This document shows positions 33,089 through 42,600 of a stretch of 64,000 bases of DNA, one piece after another; within the stretch, counting starts at the first letter, position 1; the number at the start of each line of letters is the position of its first letter. Made by a program: the position numbers and the translations under genes. The notes beneath the pieces are model-generated. The model saw only the letters and a program-made list of their open reading frames with translations, made no database searches and had not been told where the DNA came from. The stretch covers positions 13,003,001 through 13,067,000 of the forward strand of contig NZ_CP071090.1 in assembly GCF_017301735.1 (NCBI RefSeq). Direction: 5' to 3'. The DNA comes from Pyxidicoccus parkwaysis. GTDB lineage: Bacteria > Myxococcota > Myxococcia > Myxococcales > Myxococcaceae.

Positions 33089-35814
33089 GCCACGGCCTCC
33101 TCCGCCCACGTGTCTTCACGCGGGGTTTCGCGCGGTGCCGTCACCAGGGCGCCGTTCTCCATGCGGGCGCGCGTCCAGGTGTCGTTGGACCAGACCTCCG
33201 CCTTCGCCTGCGCCTCGGCTTCGAGCAGCGCGCGGTAGCGCGAGCCCGGCATGGCCGCGAGCACGGAGGGCTCGCCATGCTCCACGACGCGGCCCGCCTC
33301 CACCACGAGGACCTGGTCGAAGTCACGCGTCTCCGCGACATCGTGGGTGATGCACAGCAGTGTCGCGCGGGCCCACCGCTCGCGCGCCCGCTCCAGCAGC
33401 TCGTGTCGCCGCTCGCGGTCCAGGCCCCGGAACGGCTCATCGAGGATGGCCAGCCGCACGTCGGACCGCAGCATGGCCCGGCCGAAGCGCACGCGCTGTC
33501 CCTCGCCTCCGGAGACTCGCGCGCCGCCTTCACCCAGTGACGTCTGGAGCCCGTCCGGCAGACGCTCCAGCACGGGGAGCAGGTCCGCCGCGCCGATGAC
33601 GGGGCTCAGCGACGCGGGCAGCTCCGACGCCGCGCCATACGTGAGGTTGTCCAGGAAGGAGCGATTCCATAGCTGCACGGCCGGGTCCACCCACGCCGTC
33701 TCGCGCCGCAGCCGCTCCAGCCGTGCACCGTCGAGCGGCGCGCCGTCCACGAGCAACTCGCCCCCTGCCGCGTGGTGCCAGCCGACGAGCAGGCCCACGA
33801 GGCTCGACTTGCCGGCGCCCGACGGGCCCACGATTCCCACGTGCGTGCCTGGGGCGATGGACAGCGCCACGTCCTCGAGCACCGTGTGCCCGCCCGCGAC
33901 GACGCTCACGCCCTGGAAGTCCACGGCCACGCCCTGCGTCGCGGGTGCGGCTCGCGCAGCGTCCTCCGAGGCGGCCGGCGTGTCGCCCATCTCATCCCGC
34001 GCGCCGAGCGGCTCCATCAGCCGCAGCGTCACGTTGCGGTGCAGCGGGTACTGCCGCGCGAGCTGGGCGAGCTTCTGCCCCACCAGCGGCAGGTTGAGCG
34101 TCCAGTAGAGGACCAGGAGCGAGCTGCTCTGGGCTCCCGCCCGCGACAGGTGCCCGAAGACGAGCACCACCGCGAGTCCCAGGCTCACCAGCGCCAGCAG
34201 GCCTTCCACCCATACAGACACGCGCTGAAGCGCCGCCGACGAGCGCGCCCACTCCACCACGTGGCCCTCGTGCTCGCGCCGCAGCGCGCGCTCCGCGCCG
34301 TGCGCTCGCACCGACACGAGCCCAATCAGTGCATCCAGGTAGAAGCGCGAGAGCGCGGCGGAGTGGCTGCGCACCCGCAGCTCGCGCTCGGCGAGCACCG
34401 GCTGAATCGCCAGCGGCGTGAGCAGCGCGGTGAGCATGAGTGCCAGCGCGGCGGGTGCGCTCCCCGGGTCCAGCCAGATGAGGCCCACGGTGGTGAGCAG
34501 CAACTCGAAGATGCCGAGCACGAGCTGTCCACCCAGCCCGGGCAGCAGGCGCAGCCGGTGCAGGCTGTGGCAGCGCTCGGCCATGTCGGAGTGGGGCCGG
34601 CTGCTGAAGTAGCGGTCGTGCATCCGGGGGAGCTTCTCGAGGAACGCCATCCGGAAGCGCACCTCCAGCCTCCGTCCCGTCTTGCGCATGGACAGGCCGT
34701 TGAGCACGTCCAGCCCCAGGCAGATGGAGAGGAAGACGCAGAGCGCGAGCAGGGCCTGGAGCCACTGCGAGAGGAGGGTGAGCCGGTTGCCCACCTCGAG
34801 TAGCCCGCGAAACAGCAGCGCTTCTCCGACGGTGCCGAATGCGGCCAGCCCCAACCCCGTCAGCAGCGCGGCCGGTGCCACGAGCCCATCGGCGCGCAGC
34901 ATGCGCACGAGCTCGCGTCCGGGACGGGGAGGGGGCTCGGTCAGCGCGGCGGCGAGCTCCGGGGGCAGGCCCTCGTGGGGCTGGACTCCCTGACGCCGGC
35001 TGGAGGCGTGAATCAGCACCGCGCCCCGGAAGGCGAGCCGCGTGTCCGCCTCGCTCTCGCCCGGCAGCGGCACGACGGGCCAGTACGGACGGGAGACGGT
35101 GACGGGCGCCAGCGGCGGCTCGCGCAGCGTCTGGTGGAAGAACGTGTCCACGGCTCGCGCCGCCGGACGTCCCGCCGTCAGTCCTCCCGAGCGCACGAGG
35201 TAGCCGACCATCTTCCGCGTGGCATCCAGCGCCGCGAGCGGATGCCATCCCGCGTCCGCGAGCGCCACGCGCAGGTGTTCGTCAATCTCGCCGTCCTCCA
35301 ACCCCAGCGCACGGAGCTGCCCTCTCAGCACCGCCAGCATCGTTTCGGAGCCGGCCCAGTCGCGCCAGGCGGGAGCCGGGAGCGCGGTGGTGTGCAGGTA
35401 CAGCTCTCCGATGAGCCCCCGCAGCGACACCCAGCGGCGGCCCCGGCTCGGGTCCATCACCTGCACGAACCGGCCGTGACGCCGCCACACCACGACGAAG
35501 TGCGTGGCACCGCTCGGAAGCTGCACGATGACGATGGCGGGCAGTGCACCCGAGGCCGGCTCCAGCAGGTGGTCCGCGGGAAGGAGCTGCTGCTCGGCGT
35601 CGAGGCCGCAGCGCCGCGCGACCTCCTCCAACGTGTCGATGGAGGTGCCGTCGACGCCCGTCTGACAGGCCTCGCGAAGCCGGCCGTAGCTGACGGGGAT
35701 GCCGAAGCCTTCCAGCAGGCACTTGAGCGCCGCGGGGCCGCAGTCCATCCACGACGACTGGATGACCTCGGGGGCGAATCGCCGGGGACCGTCGGTGGGA
35801 CGAAGGCGAATCAT
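33085..35814 (-). CDS. C39-peptidase ABC exporter (leader-cleaving), RiPP-like cluster
   Basis: The 909-residue protein combines three modules. Residues about 10-140 are a C39 peptidase with catalytic Cys in IQSSWMDCGPAAL, His in GATHFVVVW and Asp in VMDPSRG. Residues about 310-600 are the transmembrane domain. Residues 660-860 are the ATPase with GPSGAGKSS, VSGGEGQ and LAILDEPF. A roughly 150-residue insertion of unknown role separates peptidase and transmembrane parts, making it larger than usual C39 exporters (near 700). It should cleave the leader of the 62-residue peptide during export. The 4-bp overlaps on both sides show coupling. Confidence 0.9.
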   Translation of the reverse strand: MIRLRPTDGPRRFAPEVIQSSWMDCGPAALKCLLEGFGIPVSYGRLREACQTGVDGTSIDTLEEVARRCGLDAEQQLLPADHLLEPASGALPAIVIVQLPSGATHFVVVWRRHGRFVQVMDPSRGRRWVSLRGLIGELYLHTTALPAPAWRDWAGSETMLAVLRGQLRALGLEDGEIDEHLRVALADAGWHPLAALDATRKMVGYLVRSGGLTAGRPAARAVDTFFHQTLREPPLAPVTVSRPYWPVVPLPGESEADTRLAFRGAVLIHASSRRQGVQPHEGLPPELAAALTEPPPRPGRELVRMLRADGLVAPAALLTGLGLAAFGTVGEALLFRGLLEVGNRLTLLSQWLQALLALCVFLSICLGLDVLNGLSMRKTGRRLEVRFRMAFLEKLPRMHDRYFSSRPHSDMAERCHSLHRLRLLPGLGGQLVLGIFELLLTTVGLIWLDPGSAPAALALMLTALLTPLAIQPVLAERELRVRSHSAALSRFYLDALIGLVSVRAHGAERALRREHEGHVVEWARSSAALQRVSVWVEGLLALVSLGLAVVLVFGHLSRAGAQSSSLLVLYWTLNLPLVGQKLAQLARQYPLHRNVTLRLMEPLGARDEMGDTPAASEDAARAAPATQGVAVDFQGVSVVAGGHTVLEDVALSIAPGTHVGIVGPSGAGKSSLVGLLVGWHHAAGGELLVDGAPLDGARLERLRRETAWVDPAVQLWNRSFLDNLTYGAASELPASLSPVIGAADLLPVLERLPDGLQTSLGEGGARVSGGEGQRVRFGRAMLRSDVRLAILDEPFRGLDRERRHELLERARERWARATLLCITHDVAETRDFDQVLVVEAGRVVEHGEPSVLAAMPGSRYRALLEAEAQAKAEVWSNDTWTRARMENGALVTAPRETPREDTWAEEAVA

Positions 35815-37019
35815 GAGCCACCTCCCGGCGGTGGCGCGGACGTCGGCGTGGGTGGGTTCGAGCTCGCCTGGGCACCCAGCCGCTGTCCCGCCTCGCGGAG
35901 AATCAGCGCCGCGGGGGAGACGTCATCCACCGCCACCTCCAGCGAGCCCGGCAGGCCGTGCTGGCGCGGGATGCGCGACGAGCCATCCGGCTGCAGTTCG
36001 CACTCGACGCGGACCTTGCCGTCCCTCGCCTCCGAGGCGAGCCGGCTCACCGTGGCGTTGAGGACGCCGTACTCCGCCCAGGGAAAGCCCTGCATGCGCA
36101 TCCGGGCCGTCTGTCCGGGCCGGATGTGGCCCAGCGCGTCCGAGGGCTTGAAGTCGGCCACCACACGAATCTGGCCGGGCGGTACCAGCACCGCGAGCGG
36201 GTCCCCGCGCTTCACCTCGGAGCCGGGCTGGAGCCGCGCCACCTCGCCAATCTGACCGCTCGCGGGTGCCCGCAGGACGAACAGCTCCAGGTCATGGGTG
36301 AGCGTGGCGATGTGCGCCTTGGTCGTGGTGATGAGTCCCTGCATCGAGGCCAGCTCCCGCTCCAGCCGCGCTACCTGCGCCATGCCCTGGCTCTTCCGGT
36401 TCAGTCGCTCGGAGTGGAGGCGGTCGGCCTCCTGCTCCACGGCGTCCAGCGCCGCGCGCCGCTTCTCGCGCTCCGCCTTCGTCTTGAGGTAGTCCAGCTG
36501 GCTGATGACCTGGCTCTGCGCGAGTGACTTGAACCGGGTCTGCTCTTCGTCGGCGTAGGACAGCGCGGCCTGGGCCTCGCGCTTGTTCGCCTGGGCCTCG
36601 CTGAGCTGCGAGCTCGCGGCCTGCCCTTCCGCGCCGAGCGCCTGCCGCTGCGCGGCCAGCTCACTCTGGAGCGTCTCGAGCTGGGGCAGCAGCGTGTCGA
36701 GGCGTGCCTGCTCCTCCTGGAGCTTGAGCCGCTGCACATTCGAGTCGAGCTCCAGCAGCACGTCGCCCTTCTCGACGCGCCGGCCGATGTCCAGGTGGCT
36801 CGCGAGGACGCGGCCGTCCACCTGCGCCTCCACCGGGAAGACGGCGCGGTCCACCTCGAGCCGCGCGTTCTCCGAGACTTCGTACACGGTGACCCGTGCG
36901 AAGATGAACCACGCGAGCCACCCGAAGGTGAACAGCGCCAGGATGATGAGCACCCGGCCCGGACGGCGGAAGCCATCCTCACGCAGCGCGCGCAGCGAGT
37001 GGGAGAAGTCCGCGGACAC
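35811..37019 (-). CDS. HlyD-family secretion adaptor (NHLM-like)
   Basis: The 402-residue membrane-fusion protein has one N-terminal transmembrane helix (about 22-44), a biotinyl-lipoyl half motif (VDGRVLASHLDIGRRVEKGD), a long coiled-coil hairpin (about 100-240) rich in Glu, Gln and Arg, and the second lipoyl half (VLRAPASGQIGEVARLQPGS) with the beta-barrel domain. It bridges the ABC exporter to the outer membrane. It starts with GTG one base after the esterase stop, and its own stop overlaps the C39 gene. No TolC-like gene is in the cluster, so a general outer-membrane channel is presumably used. Confidence 0.9.
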   Translation of the reverse strand: MSADFSHSLRALREDGFRRPGRVLIILALFTFGWLAWFIFARVTVYEVSENARLEVDRAVFPVEAQVDGRVLASHLDIGRRVEKGDVLLELDSNVQRLKLQEEQARLDTLLPQLETLQSELAAQRQALGAEGQAASSQLSEAQANKREAQAALSYADEEQTRFKSLAQSQVISQLDYLKTKAEREKRRAALDAVEQEADRLHSERLNRKSQGMAQVARLERELASMQGLITTTKAHIATLTHDLELFVLRAPASGQIGEVARLQPGSEVKRGDPLAVLVPPGQIRVVADFKPSDALGHIRPGQTARMRMQGFPWAEYGVLNATVSRLASEARDGKVRVECELQPDGSSRIPRQHGLPGSLEVAVDDVSPAALILREAGQRLGAQASSNPPTPTSAPPPGGGS

Positions 37020-37020
37020 G

Positions 37021-38262
37021 TCACACCTCCCGGCCGAGCAGGGACATCAGCCCGTCAGCCAGGCCTCCGGGCCAGCCGATGTAGTCATGGCCACCGTTGA
37101 GCTCGCGATACGTGACGTCGTAGCCCCGGGCCTTGAGCACATCGCGCAGGTGGCGGTTGGCGACGAGCTGGCTCGGGCTGTTGCCCGGCGAGGGGCCGCG
37201 CTCCAGCAGTCCGACGTTGAGATAGAAGCGGACGTCCTTCCGGGGCATGGCGGCGAAGCGGGCGGTGAGCCACTCGTGCTCCTCCGCGTCCTCCGGCGCC
37301 CACCAGAACGAGCCGGACTGCGACAGCACGTTGCCGAAGACCTCCGGGTGGCGCAGGCCGGCGAACGCCGCCGCGAGCCCTCCGTAGCTCCAGCCGCCCA
37401 GCACCGTCCGCTCGGGCCGGGTGGACAGGCGCAGCTCGCCGCGCACGCGCGGCAGCAACTCCGTGGCCAGCTCGTCCACGAAGCCGTCATTGCACGTCAA
37501 TTCATCTTCGCGGGCCGGGTGGTGCAGCAGCAGGCAGACCAGCGGAGGGACGCGCCCGTCGGCGACGAGGTTGTCGAGCACGTCCATCACCCCGAGCTCC
37601 AGGTGGCCCTCGCCGTCGCAGAGCACCAGCAGCGCCGCGTCGTCCGGCGTGGCCTCACCCAGGGGGCGGTACAGCCAGAAGGTGCGCTCACGGCCGGAGC
37701 CGGCGTGGCGGAACAGGCCCTGCTCCAGCCGGCCCTCCGGGACGTCCGGGCGCCGCGCCGTCCAGTGACAGCCCGGCGCGTCCGGCAGCTCGATGACGGA
37801 CATGGGCGGCAGCGCGGGATTGGGGGAGAAGTGGCGCGGGTTGAGCGCGTCGGTGCGCCAGGCCTTCATCCGCTCCTGGACGTACGCCGCTTCCTCCTCG
37901 GGCCCCATTTCATGCAGGGGCCGGAGCGGCTCGTCGGGGGAGAAGCAGTACGTCGTGTGCAAGTCACTCCGCACCTTCCACGTGCGGTGCCACAGGTCCG
38001 TTCCGGGCACGCGCTCCAGTTGGTTGGAGTCCGGGTTCCAGATGCACTCCAGCCCCGGCACCACCACCACGTTGCGCACCGGCCGCTCGGCCCGCCAGAC
38101 GAGGGTGAGGAGGACGTGCTCCCGGTCCCCCTCCACCTCCTCCAGCAGCGGCGTGCCCTCGCGGGTGAGGCGGTGCCAGAAGGACTCAACGGCAGCGGTG
38201 TCGCCCGCCTCGACGCGACATTGAAGCTCGCGGATGCGCGGACTGATGGCATGACAGCTCAT
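37021..38262 (-). CDS. Enterochelin-esterase-like (Fes/IroD-type) hydrolase, RiPP-like cluster
   Basis: The 413-residue protein has an N-terminal beta-sandwich as in Fes (with VVVPGLECIWNP and DLWHRTWKVRSD) and an alpha/beta hydrolase domain. The nucleophile elbow is GGWSYGG, an Asp-bearing FLYRPL/LLVLCDGEG region is present, and a C-terminal GGHDYIGW gives the catalytic His. Family members hydrolyse ferric-enterobactin trilactone. Its presence inside a peptide operon without any catechol-siderophore genes suggests it acts as an esterase or transesterase on the cluster product. I chose the ATG at 38262 because of the AGGGGGG site; a large upstream extension would be low complexity. Confidence 0.8.
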   Translation of the reverse strand: MSCHAISPRIRELQCRVEAGDTAAVESFWHRLTREGTPLLEEVEGDREHVLLTLVWRAERPVRNVVVVPGLECIWNPDSNQLERVPGTDLWHRTWKVRSDLHTTYCFSPDEPLRPLHEMGPEEEAAYVQERMKAWRTDALNPRHFSPNPALPPMSVIELPDAPGCHWTARRPDVPEGRLEQGLFRHAGSGRERTFWLYRPLGEATPDDAALLVLCDGEGHLELGVMDVLDNLVADGRVPPLVCLLLHHPAREDELTCNDGFVDELATELLPRVRGELRLSTRPERTVLGGWSYGGLAAAFAGLRHPEVFGNVLSQSGSFWWAPEDAEEHEWLTARFAAMPRKDVRFYLNVGLLERGPSPGNSPSQLVANRHLRDVLKARGYDVTYRELNGGHDYIGWPGGLADGLMSLLGREV

Positions 38263-38312
38263 GGTGAATCCCCCCTGGGTGAAGCTGAAGCTTGAAGCTC
38301 GACGCCTGAAGC

Positions 38313-39068
38313 TCAGGCGAACGCCGTCTGCGGATTCGCCCTGGCGCGGCCCACCTCCTCCAGCGTCAGCTCGTTGAGCTGGATGATTCGGGTGGGGGCG
38401 AGGTCCCGGATGAAGTCCCCGTCGCGGGTGGCCAGGGCGTCGTCGATGAGCCGGGCCGTGTAGCCCACGTGCCGCGACTCGTCCCACATCAGCCTGTCCA
38501 GCATCCGGGTGAGTCGCTCCCGCGCATCCGCCGGGCAGTACGTCATCAGCACCGGGCGGGCGATGAGCTGGTTCACCAGCGTGCGTATCTCCGCGACGTT
38601 CATCTGGAGCAGGTTGTCCAGGATGTCCTGGCCGGTGTACGGCACCAGCCGCTCGGGCTTGTCTCCGAAGCGGTAGATGGGGGCGAGCGTCTTGAACTCG
38701 GCCCGGAGCGCTTCCGTCACGGTGCCAGGGAAGATGCGCTCCACCATGCTCTGATACATCCGCGAGTGCCGGGCCTCGTCCATCGCGTGCTGCTGGATGA
38801 GCGCCGAGACGGCGTCATCGGGCGTCTTGCCGGCCAGGTACCAGAGCTTCCCCGAGCCCCAGCCTTCCGTGGACGCATTGCCCACGATGATGTTGGCGAA
38901 CCACTCGCGGTTGCGCGCCATCTCCCGGAACTGGTCGCCGTACCAGGCGGCGCTGAAGGGGGGAGGATGTGCCTCGAAGGTGTTCCTGAGGCATTCGCCA
39001 TAACGCTCCAGCGACCCGACATCGTGCTGCCGGAGCGACTCCAGGGTGATTTCAGCAACGACGTTCAT
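38313..39068 (-). CDS. Ferritin-like di-iron protein (AurF-like), RiPP-like cluster
   Basis: The 251-residue, all-helical protein shows the two E-x2-H motifs of carboxylate-bridged di-iron enzymes: MDEARH (Glu98, His101) and WDESRH (Glu197, His200), with additional candidate ligands Glu69 and Glu160 at the expected spacing. Family members include N-oxygenases such as AurF and other oxidases. The ATG at 39068 (GGGAGG, 8 bases upstream) is preferred over a GTG two codons before it. It lies 37 bases after the small peptide gene and about 50 bases before the esterase. It is the most likely first modification enzyme. Confidence 0.8.
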   Translation of the reverse strand: MNVVAEITLESLRQHDVGSLERYGECLRNTFEAHPPPFSAAWYGDQFREMARNREWFANIIVGNASTEGWGSGKLWYLAGKTPDDAVSALIQQHAMDEARHSRMYQSMVERIFPGTVTEALRAEFKTLAPIYRFGDKPERLVPYTGQDILDNLLQMNVAEIRTLVNQLIARPVLMTYCPADARERLTRMLDRLMWDESRHVGYTARLIDDALATRDGDFIRDLAPTRIIQLNELTLEEVGRARANPQTAFA

Positions 39069-39105
39069 CGACACATCCTCCCTGTCTGCGTTTCACGGGT
39101 TCGGG

Positions 39106-39294
39106 TTACAGGTGCTCAGGCGCGAACGGGGCGTTGCGCGCGAAGTAGATGCAGTCGAACCCCGAGGCGACGCCCGCGCGGACGGCCGTCTTGATGTTGA
39201 GCTTGCCGCTCGACGACTGGCGCGACTCCTCGATGGATTTCAGCTGGGTGTCCTTCAGCTCGAAGGAGATCTGCGGCTCGTTCTGGTTCAGCAT
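39106..39294 (-). CDS. Candidate RiPP precursor peptide, first gene of the cluster
   Basis: The 62-residue peptide starts with an ATG at 39294 behind a CAGGAG site. Residues 1-35 are leader-like (MLNQNEPQISFELKDTQLKS, then a Ser-rich stretch), and the C-terminal part after AVRAGVASG contains FDCIYFARNAPFAPEHL, with one Cys, two aromatics, His and Pro/Ala. It resembles no family I know. The canonical Gly-Gly site is absent; AG41 and SG45 are possible C39 cleavage sites. Position as first gene, size, and the adjacent C39 exporter and oxygenases support precursor identity. It could instead be an accessory protein. Confidence 0.65.
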   Translation of the reverse strand: MLNQNEPQISFELKDTQLKSIEESRQSSSGKLNIKTAVRAGVASGFDCIYFARNAPFAPEHL

Positions 39295-39641
39295 GGGTGC
39301 GGCTCCTGTGGTGTCTGGGTTGAGTGGGGGGCCGCGGTGACCGGGATTGGTCTTCCGCGTCCCTCAAACCCATGGAGCCCGCGAGAGGGAGCGTGTGATG
39401 CGCGAACGTGCGCGTCTCGCGCTTCTGTGCCGCGGCCCCACGTGCCCGGCCGGACGCTCTGCCTCCGGCGAACTGCTCACCGCTCAACAGTGGATAGCCC
39501 CGGGAGAGTCGTAATACTTTGAAATAAAACAAATCCTGAAATTAACGATTCGACCGGAACACACGCTGGGTTCGAGTGGAGGCGCGCTCCAGGTCTGGGG
39601 CGCGGACAACCCGTATCCACCGGACTCCCAGGGGGGAGCGT
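39295..39641. promoter_or_regulatory. Divergent intergenic region between the RiPP-like operon and the metalloprotease
   Basis: This 347-base region holds no convincing gene. It contains an unusually AT-rich stretch near 39510-39550 with tttgaaataaaac, the most A/T-rich run for several kilobases, which could carry promoter elements for one or both divergent genes. A TTGAAA hexamer at 39519-39524 is present on the plus strand, but no clear matching -10 is seen. No operator palindrome was recognised. Confidence 0.4.
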
Positions 39642-42600
39642 ATGCGTCATGTGACGATGTGGGCCGCCTGTCTCGTGTTGTGTCTCAGCGCCGCCGTGGG
39701 GTGGGCCTTCCAGCCCTCCCAGCAGAGCACGCTGGCGAGTCAGGCCTTCTTCAAGCCCGAGCTGTACCTGCCCGTCTCGAACATGCCGTTGGAAGAGGCC
39801 CGCTCGAAGCTGAAGGGCGTGGGGCCGAGCGCGTGGGATGACTTCTTCAAGCGCAACGGCCGTGACTTCCACGTGTACCTGGACCCGCTGACGGGGATGC
39901 CGTCCGCCATCCAGGGCTCCATTCCGCTCATCCCCGGCACGGGCGTGGGCAACGAGGTCAGCCTCACCCGCGTGCAGCAGCAGCTCGGCCGCTCCGTGGG
40001 GAAGGTGGACGAGGCCGCCGTCGCGGACCTGCTCTTCAAGTTCATCAGCGACAACCAGGCCGCGCTCGGCGTGGACATGCTCCAGCTCGGTGAGCCGCGC
40101 GTGACGCAGGTCACGGACGTGCTGTGGCAGGTGCTGATTCCCCAGCAGGTGGACGGCATTCCCGTCCGGCACGGCCGCCTCGTGGCCACCATCAACCACG
40201 GCAACCTCGTGCTGCTGGGCACCGAGGCGTGGAGCAACGTCACCGCGTCCACGCGCCCCACGCTGGACGGGCCGCAGGCGCTCATGGCGGGCGGCGAGCG
40301 CTTCGGATTGCTGGAGTCTCCCTCGCAACTCTGGATGCAGCCCACGCTGGAGCTCGCGCCGCTGGCCGAGGCCAACGCGAAGGGCTTCGGTGAGGGCTAC
40401 CACCACCAGCTCGTGTGGACGTACGGCTTCCAGAATCCGGGGGAGCAGGAGCGCTGGAAGGTGACGGTGGACGCCAACACCGGCGAGGTGCTGGCGCTGG
40501 AGGACGACAACCACTACCTGGACGCCACCATCAAGGGCGGCATCTACCCGCTGACGAGCACGGAAATCTGCACCGCGAACGAGGCGTGCGGCACCATGCA
40601 GGTGGACACGCCCATGCCCTGGGCGAACACGGGGCTTGCGTCTCCGAACAACTTCACGGACGGCGCGGGCGTCTTCCCGTACACCTCCGGCACCGTCAGC
40701 ACCACGCTGGCCGGCAAGTACGTGCGCATCAGCGACACCTGCGGCGCCGTCAGCTTCAGCTCCACCACCGGCAACGTGCAGATGGGCGGCACCAACGGCC
40801 AGCACGACTGCACCACCGCGGGCGGTGGGGCGGGCAACACGCCGGCCTCGCGCTCGGCCTTCTACGAAGTCAATCGCATCGCTGAACTGGCGCGCGGCTG
40901 GCTCCCCAACAACACGTGGCTGAAGGGGCAGATTACGGCCAACGTCAACATCAACAGCACCTGCAACGCCTTCTGGAATGGCTCCACCATCAACTTCTAC
41001 CGGAGCGGCGGCGGGTGCCGGAACACGGGTGAGATTGCCGCCGTGTTCGACCACGAGTGGGGCCACGGCATGGATGACTTCGACTCCGGCGGCGCCCTCA
41101 GCAACTCCAGCGAGGGCTACGCGGACATCGCGTCCATCTACCGCCTGCAGGCCTCGTGCGTGGGCTACGGCTTCTTCCAGACCAGTGACAGGGGCTGCGG
41201 CAAGACGCCGGACGGCACGGGCTACAACCAGAACGAGGCGCAGGTGGGCGCGGCCTGGTGCAACAGCAAGTGCTCGGGTGTGCGCGACGCGGACTACCTG
41301 GCGCACGCCAACCAGACGCCGGCCACGCCGCAGAACTTCGTGTGCCCCAAGTGCAGCTCCAGCACGGGCCCCTGCGGCCGTCAGGTGCACTGCGCCGCCG
41401 CGCCCGCTCGCCAGGCCGCGTGGGACCTCGTCGCTCGTGACCTACAGGCCGCGCCGTTCAACTACGACTCCAACACCGCCTTCATCCTGGGCAACAAGCT
41501 CTTCTACCAGGGCAGCGGCAACATCGGCGCGTGGCACGCGTGCAACTGCACCGCGGGCACGTCGGACGGCTGCGGCGCGAGCCACGGCTACATGCAGTGG
41601 CTGGCCGCGGATGACGACAACGGCAACCTGAACGATGGCACGCCGCACATGACGGCCATCTACGCGGCCTTCAACCGCCACGGCATCGCCTGCTCCACGC
41701 CCGCGCCCGCCAACTCGGGCTGCGCGAGCGGCCCGTCCACCGCGCCCACCGCCACGGCCACGGGCAGCGACGGCCAGGTGGCGCTGAGCTGGAACGCGGT
41801 GCCCAGCGCCAGCGAGTACTGGGTGATGAAGACGGAAGGCTACGCCGGCTGCGACTTCGGCAAGGCGAAGGTGGCCACCGTCACCGGCACCAGCTACACG
41901 GACACCGAGGTCGCCAACGACAGGCGCTACTGCTACTCGGTGGTGCCCGCCAGCACCAGCGCGTGCTTCGGCCGCGCCGCCGCCTGCGTCTGCGCGACGC
42001 CGGGAGGGCCCTGCACGCCGCCGGGCGTGGCCACGCTCACGTCGCCCGCCGACACGGCGGCGGACGTGGCGATTTCGCCGGTGCTCGACTGGGCCGACGT
42101 GACGGGGGCTACTTCGTACGAGGTGCAGGTGGCCACGGACTCCACCTTCGCCACCGTGGTGCGCTCGGCCTCGGCGCTCTCGGCCAGCACGTGGACTGTC
42201 TCGCCCGCGCTCGCCAACGGCACGCGGTACTACTGGCGCGTCCGCGCGGTGAACAACTGCGCCAACGGCGCGTACAGCACCGCGTTCAGCTTCAACACCA
42301 CGGACACGTCGTGCCAGCCGCCGGGGGCGCCCGCGCTGGCGAGCCCCGCGGACGCGGCGACGGGCGTCTCGCTCTCACCGGTGCTCGACTGGAGTGACGT
42401 GACCGGCGCTACCTCCTACGAGGTGCAGGTGGCCACCGACAGCGGCTTCACCAGCGTGGCGCGCTCGGGCTCGGGCCTGGGCACCAGCGCGTGGACGGTG
42501 TCTCCGGCGCTCGCCGCCAACACGCAGTACTTCTGGCGGGCGCGCGCGGTGAACAGCTGCGGCGCGGGCAGCTACAGCGGTGCGTTCCGCTTCACCACCC

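Noticed and set aside
38263..38312. Short GCTTCA-type repeats in the gap between the di-iron and esterase genes
   Set aside because: Four irregular copies in about 35 bases could be a slippage product. There is no dyad or known regulatory form, so no function is claimed.
39477..41390. Very long antisense open frame opposite the metallopeptidase gene
   Set aside because: It is Ala/Arg/Val/His-rich without motifs. In GC-rich genes the antisense frame often stays open, and the sense frame has a complete signal peptide, HExxH motif and ribosome-binding site.
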